Shown here piece after piece: positions 1 through 5,555 of a stretch of 15,226 nt of DNA (its first letter is position 1; each line of letters begins with the position of its first letter). Under the pieces are notes generated by a model, which was given only the letters and a program-made list of their open reading frames with translations, had not been told where the DNA came from and did not search any database. Source of the DNA: an uncultured Elusimicrobiales bacterium (GTDB taxonomy: Bacteria > Elusimicrobiota > Elusimicrobia > Elusimicrobiales > Elusimicrobiaceae); contig CALUQA010000085.1 in assembly GCA_944322775.1 (NCBI GenBank), positions 1-15,226 on the forward strand, given 5' to 3'. A program made the position numbers and the translations under genes.

Positions 1-455
1 AAATAGCCCAATGCGCGGTAAATGCGCACCAAACTGTCGCCCAAGGCTGCCCCGCGGCCGGAAGCCACATGCAAAGGCCCGGTGGGGTTGGCGGATACGA
101 ACTCAATTAAAATTTTATTTTTGCCGCCGTAGCTGTGGCAATTGTCTTTAATGCGGCGGTCTTTGGCGGCGGCAATGATGAAAGCTTCTTCCAATTTCAA
201 ATTGATAAAGCCGGGGGCCGCGGCGGTGGCGTCTTCAATGCCGTTTACTTCGCGCAGCAGCACGGCGGCCTGTTTGGCAATTTCCATGGGGTTTTTGTGC
301 AGCACTTTGGCTGCGGCCATGGCCCAGTTTAAAGACAGGTCAGCCCCGGTATGCACGGGCGCGGGGGCAAATTCCACCGCGGGCAGCGCTGCCCCGCCAA
401 AAGCGGGCGCGCTGGAAAGTTTAAGTTCAATTTCTTTTCTCAGTTGATCAAACAT
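1..455 (-). CDS. argS: Arginyl-tRNA synthetase, N-terminal part (cut by window edge)
   Basis: ArgS charges tRNA-Arg with arginine in the cytoplasm. About 151 residues from the start are visible; the rest lies beyond the left edge. Residues about 1-90 fit the ArgS-specific N-terminal domain that binds the tRNA D-loop. They are followed by a lysine-containing strand and the class I signature region, which reads FVSANPTGPLHVASGRGAA. The SANPTGPLH and GRGAA(x)GD context is diagnostic of ArgS. The HIGH motif is degenerate here: HVAS instead of HVGH (nt 60-71). The ATG at 455-453 follows the rsfS stop by only 2 nt, so the two genes are probably one transcript with coupled translation. Identity is secure; only the fate of the C-terminal catalytic and anticodon-binding parts cannot be judged. 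Confidence 0.93.
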   Translation of the reverse strand, partial: MFDQLRKEIELKLSSAPAFGGAALPAVEFAPAPVHTGADLSLNWAMAAAKVLHKNPMEIAKQAAVLLREVNGIEDATAAAPGFINLKLEEAFIIAAAKDRRIKDNCHSYGGKNKILIEFVSANPTGPLHVASGRGAALGDSLVRIYRALGY

Positions 456-457
456 TT

Positions 458-1006
458 TTATTTGGAAACCTTCTTGGCAGATTTTTTGGTTGTTTTAGCG
501 GTTTTTTTGGCCGTTGGTTTTTTAGCGGTCGTTTTTTTGGCAGCGGTCTTTTTGGCGGCCGGTTTGGCTGCTTTTTTGGCAGCTGTTTTTTTGGTGGTTG
601 TTTTCTTTACGGCCGTTTTTTTAGCGGTGGTTTTTTTCGCCGCGGTTTTTTTGGCGGCTTTGGGTTTTTTGTATTCCACGGGCGTGCCAAAACTGAAAAT
701 TTTGTCCAGGGCGTAAAAATCGCGCGCTTCCTGCGTCATGATATGCACCAAAAAAGAGCCGTAATCGGACACGCGCCAAATCATGCTCTCTCCGCCGTCG
801 CGGTTGATTTTATACACGCCGATTTTTTTGAGCTGGGTGCTTATTTCGTCCTCCACGGCTTCCATATGGGGTTTGGACGTAACGGTGGCCAGCACGATAT
901 AATCGCACAAAGAAGAAAGACCGTTTAAATCCAACACTTTAATGTTTTCGGCTTTCTTATCGTCTGCGTAACGGGCGGCCAAACAAGCAATTTCTTTATT
1001 TTGCAT
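458..1006 (-). CDS. rsfS: Ribosomal silencing factor RsfS with long Lys/Ala/Thr-rich tail
   Basis: RsfS (Iojap/DUF143 family) binds ribosomal protein uL14 on the 50S subunit and blocks subunit joining when nutrients are scarce. Residues 1-105 form the usual domain: the DDKKAENIKVLDL opening, the LCDYIVLATVTS strand, and the ending DYGSFLVHIM..EARDFYALDKIF. Residues 113-182 are an added tail built from KKTAAKKTT-type units. It holds 30 Lys in 70 residues, no acidic residue, and resembles histone H1 C-termini. The family normally stops near 105-130 residues, so the tail is the odd part. I prefer the ATG at 1006 because an AGAGG Shine-Dalgarno lies 5 nt upstream; the GTG at 1012 would overlap that site. 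It is the first gene of an rsfS-argS pair, divergent from rsmI. Confidence 0.92.
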   Translation of the reverse strand: MQNKEIACLAARYADDKKAENIKVLDLNGLSSLCDYIVLATVTSKPHMEAVEDEISTQLKKIGVYKINRDGGESMIWRVSDYGSFLVHIMTQEARDFYALDKIFSFGTPVEYKKPKAAKKTAAKKTTAKKTAVKKTTTKKTAAKKAAKPAAKKTAAKKTTAKKPTAKKTAKTTKKSAKKVSK

Positions 1007-1011
1007 AGGCA

Positions 1012-1016
1012 CCTCT
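1012..1016 (-). promoter_or_regulatory. Shine-Dalgarno of rsfS (decides start)
   Basis: AGAGG on the minus strand, 5 nt before the ATG at 1006. It overlaps the alternative in-frame GTG at 1012, which argues against that start. Confidence 0.7.
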
Positions 1017-1097
1017 TCTCAAATATATATATCAGCATAGCATTTTTTAGGCGTTTTTTACTATATAAAACTATCCGCGCGCCCGCGTGCAATTTTA

Positions 1098-1103
1098 TAT
1101 ACT
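1098..1103 (+). promoter_or_regulatory. Putative -10 box of rsmI, placed for a leaderless start
   Basis: TATACT ends exactly 6 nt before the rsmI ATG (1110), so a normal transcription start would fall on the start codon. No Shine-Dalgarno is visible before the ATG. I see no good -35 hexamer at the expected distance. The surrounding 1017-1109 region is AT-rich and must also hold the divergent rsfS promoter, for which I see only weak candidates. Confidence 0.5.
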
Positions 1104-1109
1104 AGTTTT

Positions 1110-1817
1110 ATGCTATTCATTGTACCTACCCCGCTGGGGAACTTGCAGGACATTACCCTGCGTGCCTTAGACACGCTTAAAGAAGCCGATTTTGTGCTGT
1201 GCGAAGACACCCGCCGCACCCAAATTTTGCTTATGCATTTTGCCATATCCAAACCTACGGTGCGCTATAACGAAAATGACGATTTTTCCGTACGGCGCTG
1301 TTTGGATTTGCTGCGCCAGGGCAAAAAATGCGCTTTGGTGTCTGACTGCGGCACGCCGTGCATTTCCGACCCGGGGTGGAAACTGGTAAAAGAAGCCGCC
1401 AAAGAAGGCTTGCCCATTACCTCTTTGCCGGGGCCCAGTGCGGCGGCTTGTGCGCTGGCGGGGGCCGGGTTTACCGGCGGGGCGTTTACTTTTTTGGGCT
1501 TTCTGCCGCGCAAAAGCGGCAAGGCCGCCAAACTGTTGGCCGGGGCGTATGCGCAAAAGCACCCGGTCATTGTTTACGAGTCCCCTTTTCGCGTGATTAA
1601 ACTTTTGGAACTGATTTGCAACACCTTGGGGGAAAACACCCCCGTGGTGGCCGCGCGGGAAATATCCAAGGTATATGAGGAATGGTTGCGCGGTACCGCG
1701 CGCGAAGTGGCCGACACCTTAAGCAAACGCAAAAAAGTGCAAGGGGAGTTTGTGGTGGTCATCGGTTTGCCCGAAACACAGGAGCCAAAAAATGAAGAGC
1801 CGGATTTACCCTATTAA
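1110..1817 (+). CDS. rsmI: 16S rRNA (cytidine(1402)-2'-O)-methyltransferase
   Basis: RsmI uses SAM to methylate the 2'-O of C1402 in the 16S rRNA decoding centre. The 235 residues show the tetrapyrrole-methylase-type fold in order: PTPLGNLQDITLRAL (6-20), CEDTRRT (31-37), LVSDCGTPCISDPG (76-89), SLPGPSAA (105-112), FLGFLPRKSGK (128-138), VIVYESPFR (153-161), ARE(I)SKVYEE (182-191) and the closing GEFVVVIG. The E. coli protein is about 286 residues; this one stops just after the catalytic fold and lacks the C-terminal extension. The protein begins right at the first beta-strand. With a TATACT box 6 nt upstream and no Shine-Dalgarno, this suggests a leaderless message. The 3' end overlaps tsaC by 26 nt. 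Confidence 0.95.
   Translation: MLFIVPTPLGNLQDITLRALDTLKEADFVLCEDTRRTQILLMHFAISKPTVRYNENDDFSVRRCLDLLRQGKKCALVSDCGTPCISDPGWKLVKEAAKEGLPITSLPGPSAAACALAGAGFTGGAFTFLGFLPRKSGKAAKLLAGAYAQKHPVIVYESPFRVIKLLELICNTLGENTPVVAAREISKVYEEWLRGTAREVADTLSKRKKVQGEFVVVIGLPETQEPKNEEPDLPY
1780..1784 (+). promoter_or_regulatory. Shine-Dalgarno of tsaC inside the rsmI 3' end
   Basis: AGGAG lies 7 nt before the ATG at 1792. This selects that start over the TTG at 1750 in the same frame, which has no such site and would add 14 residues unlike the family. Confidence 0.75.
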
Positions 1818-2424
1818 TGAAATGACGGAAAGCCAAATGCAAGAGGCCGCCGCCATGATAGACAGCGGTGCGGTGACGGTGTATCCCACCGACACCGTGT
1901 ATGGCATTGGCACCAATGCTTTTGACGAAAAAGCCATCGGCCGCATTTATGAAATTAAACAGCGGCCCGCTTCTTCGGCTTTGCAAATTTTAATCGGCAC
2001 GGTAGCCCAAGCGCGTGAAATTGTGCAGTGGAATGAGCCGGCCGAAAAACTGGCCCGCGCTTTTTGGCCCGGAGCCCTGACCCTTATTTTGCGCCCGAAC
2101 GAAAAAGGCCAGCCGCTGCGTCGCGGCTTTGAAGGGCTTGGCCTGCGCGTGCCGGCCTATGCGGCGCTGACGCGGCTGCTGGAGCGGCTTAAAAATCCGC
2201 TGGCGTCCACCAGTGCCAATTTGCACGGAAGACCGGTGTTTACCAACGAAAAAGAACTGGTAGCTTTTTTTGACGGAAAGGCCGACTTAATTTTGATGGG
2301 CGGCACCCTGGGGGCGCGGGCTTCTTCGGTGCTGGATATGACGGGCGCGGAACCCAAGCTGCTGCGGGAAGACGCCTTGTCCCGCGCGGATTTGGAAAAG
2401 GTATTGGAAACAACCGTAAAATAG
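1792..2424 (+). CDS. tsaC: L-threonylcarbamoyladenylate synthase (TsaC/YrdC family)
   Basis: TsaC makes threonylcarbamoyl-AMP from threonine, bicarbonate and ATP, the first step of the t6A37 modification in tRNAs reading ANN codons. The 210-residue protein is a single YrdC domain without the C-terminal Sua5 domain. Visible motifs: YPTDTVYGIG (31-40), the KxR segment KQRPASSAL (56-64), FWPGALTLIL (91-100), GLRVP (117-121), STSAN (139-143) and GARASSVLDM (174-183). The KxRP segment continues SSALQ rather than the common xxKPL, a minor variation. The start at 1792 is set by AGGAG 7 nt upstream. The 26-nt overlap with rsmI points to co-transcription. The partner genes tsaB, tsaD and tsaE are not in the window. 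Confidence 0.93.
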   Translation: MKSRIYPINEMTESQMQEAAAMIDSGAVTVYPTDTVYGIGTNAFDEKAIGRIYEIKQRPASSALQILIGTVAQAREIVQWNEPAEKLARAFWPGALTLILRPNEKGQPLRRGFEGLGLRVPAYAALTRLLERLKNPLASTSANLHGRPVFTNEKELVAFFDGKADLILMGGTLGARASSVLDMTGAEPKLLREDALSRADLEKVLETTVK

Positions 2425-2431
2425 CTATAAT
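2404..2431 (+). promoter_or_regulatory. Putative promoter of the histidine kinase, leaderless layout
   Basis: A perfect TATAAT (2426-2431) sits 6 nt before the ATG at 2438. A 4/6 -35 match, TTGGAA (2404-2409), is 16 nt further upstream, inside the tsaC 3' end. The expected transcription start coincides with the ATG, and there is no Shine-Dalgarno in the 13-nt gap after tsaC. The spacing is the same as at rsmI. Confidence 0.5.
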
Positions 2432-2437
2432 AAGTCT

Positions 2438-3394
2438 ATGCTTGAATATATCAGACAATTTGATTACGCCATTTATTACACCGTGCTTACGGCGACGCTT
2501 TTGTTGCTTACGTTTTGGATAGCGCGCCGCTTTGCCATGCGCAAAATGAAACGCGTGGTAATGAAAGCGGAACATAACTATCAACAGCAGATTGCTTCTT
2601 TGCAAATGCAGCTTTCGGGCAAGGTGAGCATGCTGGAAGGCATGGTGGAAAAACTGAAACTTTCCAACCAGGAACTCAACCGCTTAAGCGAAATCCGCTC
2701 CAAATTTATGTCCATCGTGGCGCACGATTTGCGCCAGCCGCTGACCTCCATTCAGGGTTTTACGTCCGTGTTGATGATGGACAGCCCGCAAGGCGGCGGC
2801 AATAACGAACAAGTTGCCTTAAACAATATTTTAAAAGCCACTGACAATATGAACCAGCTGATGGCGGACTTGATGGATATTTCCATGATAGAGTCTGGCA
2901 AGTTTAAAATGGATTTTAAAAATTTTAACTTTAATCAGCTGCTTAATGACGTGTTCACGTTGCAATTGGTCAATGCGCAAAAAAAAGGTATCTTTTTGCT
3001 TAAATATGAATATCCCACCGACGTGACTGTGTATGCGGACCGCTTCCGCATTTCCCAGGTGCTTAACAATTTGCTGGGCAATGCCATTAAGTTCAGCCCG
3101 CAGGGCGGACGCATAGAAATACGCTATTTTGTGCAAGGCGGGTGGCTGACTTGCTATGTAGCCGATGAAGGCCCCGGCATTGCTTATGACGAGCAAGGTA
3201 AAATCTTCCAAAAATTTCACCAGTCCGACAATGACCGCTCCGGCCGCAAACAGGGCTGGGGGCTGGGCTTGTCCATCGCGCAGGAAATTGTTAACGCCCA
3301 CAACGGCGACATTGGCGTAGAAAGCGCCGGTTTGGGCCAAGGCTCTTTGTTCTGGTTCCGCATTCCGGTGGAACCGGCGGCCTATCAGGCGTAA
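2438..3394 (+). CDS. Membrane-anchored sensor histidine kinase (orphan)
   Basis: A two-component sensor kinase of 318 residues, expected to autophosphorylate on His96 and pass the phosphate to a response regulator that is not encoded here. One transmembrane helix spans about residues 11-29. A Gln/Lys/Glu/Leu-rich coiled coil (about 38-88) leads into the HisKA domain with H-box FMSIVAHDLRQPLTSIQGF (His96). The HATPase domain has the N-box QVLNNLLGNAIKF (207-219), G1 DEGPG (243-247), F-box KIFQKFH (255-261), G2 GWGLGLS (273-279) and a final GQGSLFWFRIP. There is almost no extracytoplasmic sensor (about 10 residues), so the signal is likely sensed in the membrane, through the coiled coil or via a partner. 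It follows tsaC by 13 nt but appears to have its own promoter. A strong terminator follows. Confidence 0.9.
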   Translation: MLEYIRQFDYAIYYTVLTATLLLLTFWIARRFAMRKMKRVVMKAEHNYQQQIASLQMQLSGKVSMLEGMVEKLKLSNQELNRLSEIRSKFMSIVAHDLRQPLTSIQGFTSVLMMDSPQGGGNNEQVALNNILKATDNMNQLMADLMDISMIESGKFKMDFKNFNFNQLLNDVFTLQLVNAQKKGIFLLKYEYPTDVTVYADRFRISQVLNNLLGNAIKFSPQGGRIEIRYFVQGGWLTCYVADEGPGIAYDEQGKIFQKFHQSDNDRSGRKQGWGLGLSIAQEIVNAHNGDIGVESAGLGQGSLFWFRIPVEPAAYQA

Positions 3395-3408
3395 GATTTT
3401 TCTAAGCT

Positions 3409-3439
3409 AAAACCCCGCGCAAGAAACGCGGGGTTTTTT
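3409..3439 (+). terminator. Rho-independent terminator after the histidine kinase
   Basis: An 11-bp stem (AAAACCCCGCG with CGCGGGGTTTT) around a 7-nt loop (3420-3426) is followed by a run of six T (3434-3439). It lies 15 nt past the kinase stop. Confidence 0.9.
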
Positions 3440-3499
3440 ATGGGCAAATTTGTGCGTTTTATGAAGACACGGGCCTTGTTTTGGCAACAAAGGAAATGC

Positions 3500-3535
3500 A
3501 AACGCCCCCGCATTTGACGGGGGCGTTTATTTTAT
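3500..3535. terminator. Terminator-like hairpin between the kinase and dacB 3' ends
   Basis: An 11-bp perfect stem (AAACGCCCCCG with CGGGGGCGTTT) with a 7-nt loop (3511-3517) lies just past the dacB stop. The T-rich side TTTATTTTATT is on the plus strand. For dacB (minus) only a short TTT follows the stem. It could serve as a second plus-strand stop or act in both directions. The interval 3440-3499 between the two hairpins holds nothing I recognise. Confidence 0.7.
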
Positions 3536-4989
3536 TGCGGTTGATTGAGCAGCAGTTTTATCCAATTTTCATACAGGCGGTTAATGCTTTCGTCTTTGGC
3601 TATCAAGTTGTTGGCAATAAAGGCAAAAGCAATCAGGCGGCCCTGTTTGTCTTTTACATAGCCGGCCTGGGCTTTTACGCCGTCAATGGTGCCGCCTTTT
3701 ACGTGCACGTCGCCGGTGCGTTTAAACGGGTGCAAAAAGCGGCGCAGCAAAATCAAATCGCCGCGGTCATCGGGTGTGGCTAAAGAGTCATAGTAATATT
3801 TAAAATAAGGCTGCTTGCTCATAAAGCACAGCAAATCTATAAAGGTTTGCACCGTTATTTGATTGTCGCGCGACAGACCGCTGCCGTCGTAAATTTGCAG
3901 GTTTTGGGTGGAAATGCCGTTTTTTTGCAGGAAAAGCTGCAGCTGAGCAATGCCGTCGTTGATACTGCCTTTTTGGCCGGCGTTTACGGCAAGCAGGCGC
4001 AACAGCATTTCCGCATAAAAATTAAAACTGCGTTTATTGACAATATAAATAATGTCCTTAAGCGGCGGGGACTGGTGGGTAAACAGCAAATGCATGGGGC
4101 CATAGTCAGGGCTTTGCTCCAGCAACAGGGTGCCGCCGGCCACTTCCACGCCGTCTTGTTCCAGTTGATTAAGCAATAAATCGGCCAAAAGCTGCGGGGC
4201 GTCTGGTAGAGCGGCACGAATGGTCAGCCCTTTAAAGCGTGCCGTGGGCACGGTGCCGTAAATTTCCATTTCATACTGGCCGGGTGCGGCGTAAACATAG
4301 GCATTGTCGCGGCGGTCTTTTTCGCTGGCGGTTACAAAGGAACGTATTTTCAGCCCTTCCGTGGCGGGAGTAAAAGAGGCCACTTCCACGGGGCCTTTGT
4401 CCTTGGGTTGGGGGGCAAAAGTAATTTGAAAAGAGTTGTCGTTAAACGCCAGCGCGGTGGCCGGTGCGGCAAAATAGTTGCCCATGTTTTGCCAGTTGGT
4501 TTTGTCGGGCAAGGAAGGACCTGCAAACAAAGACACGTCTGCGTAAATATTGCCCGTTATTTTTTTAATGCCGCTTTGGCGTATTTTTTTGCTCCATTCT
4601 TTTAACAAATCCTGCCAAACAAGGCTGCCTTCCACCCGGTCGGAGCCCAAAGTCGGGTCGCCCCCGCCGCGCAGATAAATATTGCCGTGCAGGGTGCCGC
4701 TGTCGTCGGGCAGAGCGTCTGCATACACCGGGGTTTGAAAACGGTGAAAAGGGCCAAAAGCTTCCAGCGCCGCGGCAGAGGTGAGCAGCTTAAGCGTGGA
4801 GGCGGGGGCCAGGCGCAAACCGGGTTGGACGGAAAACAGCGTTTCCCCGTCCACATACGCCGCGGCGGCCGCCCAAGAGGTGCCTTGCAAAACAGGCTGC
4901 TTTTGGTCAGCCAAAATGGCCTGCGTTAAATCGGCGCCCCAAGCAGAGGGCGTGAACAGCAAACAAATAAGAAACAGAAAAATGCGCAT
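3532..4989 (-). CDS. dacB: D-alanyl-D-alanine carboxypeptidase/endopeptidase, PBP4 type (S13)
   Basis: A penicillin-binding protein of peptidase family S13, acting outside the inner membrane to trim D-Ala from peptidoglycan stems or cut cross-links. Its 485 residues match the family length. A signal peptide covers about residues 1-18, with likely cleavage after AWG. The catalytic SxxK is S64-T-L-K67 in PASTLK, SxN is S321-F-N323 (NKRSFNFYAE), and the third motif is KGGT (431-434) where KTGT is usual. The DGSGLSRDN segment (368-376) is also typical, and the large insert between SxxK and SxN is present. No Shine-Dalgarno precedes the ATG; a weak TATTTT box lies 7 nt upstream, so a leaderless start is possible. 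It is divergent from mgsA across 74 nt. Confidence 0.93.
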   Translation of the reverse strand: MRIFLFLICLLFTPSAWGADLTQAILADQKQPVLQGTSWAAAAAYVDGETLFSVQPGLRLAPASTLKLLTSAAALEAFGPFHRFQTPVYADALPDDSGTLHGNIYLRGGGDPTLGSDRVEGSLVWQDLLKEWSKKIRQSGIKKITGNIYADVSLFAGPSLPDKTNWQNMGNYFAAPATALAFNDNSFQITFAPQPKDKGPVEVASFTPATEGLKIRSFVTASEKDRRDNAYVYAAPGQYEMEIYGTVPTARFKGLTIRAALPDAPQLLADLLLNQLEQDGVEVAGGTLLLEQSPDYGPMHLLFTHQSPPLKDIIYIVNKRSFNFYAEMLLRLLAVNAGQKGSINDGIAQLQLFLQKNGISTQNLQIYDGSGLSRDNQITVQTFIDLLCFMSKQPYFKYYYDSLATPDDRGDLILLRRFLHPFKRTGDVHVKGGTIDGVKAQAGYVKDKQGRLIAFAFIANNLIAKDESINRLYENWIKLLLNQPQ

Positions 4990-5031
4990 ATATATTAAAA
5001 TAGCAAAGTTTTAATCTGCTGCGGAAGGAAA

Positions 5032-5037
5032 TATAAT
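5032..5037 (+). promoter_or_regulatory. Putative -10 box of mgsA
   Basis: A perfect TATAAT lies 26 nt before the mgsA ATG, which leaves room for a short leader with its ACAGGAG ribosome site. The -35 region (about 5009-5014, TTTTAA) is a weak match. Confidence 0.5.
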
Positions 5038-5063
5038 GTTACAATAAGGCAACAGGAGCGCTT

Positions 5064-5510
5064 ATGATGATTATTCCGGAAATAAAAAATATTGCTTTGG
5101 TTGCCCATGACAACAAGAAAAAAGACTTAATGGAATGGGCTGCCTTTAACAAAGACAGCCTCTGCCGGCACCATCTGTTTGCCACGGGGACGACGGGCAC
5201 CCTGCTGCAGCAGGAGTTGGGCTGCCCCGTGCATTGCTATAACAGCGGCCCATTTGGCGGCGACCAGCAAATAGGCGCGGCCATTTCGGAAGGAAAAATC
5301 CATGTGCTTATTTTCTTTTGGGATCCGCTTAACCAGCTGCCCCACGACCCGGACGTAAAAGCCCTTTTGCGTTTGGCGGCGGTGTGGAATATACCGGTGG
5401 CATGTAACAGGGCCACGGCGGACTTTTTGATTTCTTCGCCGTTGTTTTCCCGCCCGTACGAAAAAATATTGCCCGATTACAGCCCCTATTTAAACCGCTT
5501 CAAAAAATAA
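5064..5510 (+). CDS. mgsA: Methylglyoxal synthase
   Basis: MgsA converts dihydroxyacetone phosphate to methylglyoxal and phosphate, a bypass that frees phosphate when sugar phosphates build up. The 148-residue protein is full length. Key segments are ALVAHDNKK (His15, Asp16), the phosphate-binding ATGTTG (40-45), SGPFGGDQQIG with catalytic Asp67, and FFWDPLNQLPHDPDVKALLR with His94 and Asp97, matching E. coli His19, Asp71, His98 and Asp101 with an offset of four. The ATG at 5064 has ACAGGAG about 5 nt upstream; the next codon is also ATG. It is a single-gene unit, divergent from dacB and closed by a strong terminator. No glyoxalase gene lies in the window. Confidence 0.96.
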   Translation: MMIIPEIKNIALVAHDNKKKDLMEWAAFNKDSLCRHHLFATGTTGTLLQQELGCPVHCYNSGPFGGDQQIGAAISEGKIHVLIFFWDPLNQLPHDPDVKALLRLAAVWNIPVACNRATADFLISSPLFSRPYEKILPDYSPYLNRFKK

Positions 5511-5511
5511 C

Positions 5512-5539
5512 AAAAACCCCGCTTTCCGGCGGGGTTTTT
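5512..5539. terminator. Bidirectional terminator between mgsA and the convergent membrane protein gene
   Basis: An 11-bp perfect stem (AAAAACCCCGC with GCGGGGTTTTT) with a 6-nt loop (5523-5528). The A5 and T5 arms give a U-tract in both directions, so it can end mgsA (plus) and the gene at 5556-7121 (minus). Confidence 0.92.
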
Positions 5540-5555
5540 GTTATTCAAAATGAAG

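Noticed and set aside
461..669. Short T-rich repeats that look at first like a DNA tandem repeat or a CRISPR-like array
   Set aside because: There are no constant repeats with unique spacers; the periodicity follows the KKTA-type protein repeat in the rsfS coding frame.
351..716. A plus-strand open frame rich in Phe, Leu, Val and Ala that could pass for a small membrane protein
   Set aside because: It is the antisense image of the Lys/Ala-rich rsfS tail; the hydrophobic runs come from TTT/GCG complements of AAA/GCC codons. The rsfS frame has a family match and a ribosome site.
1021..1105. AT-rich stretch as a possible origin or attachment site
   Set aside because: There are no DnaA-box clusters, no direct repeats and no integrase nearby; a divergent promoter region explains the AT content.
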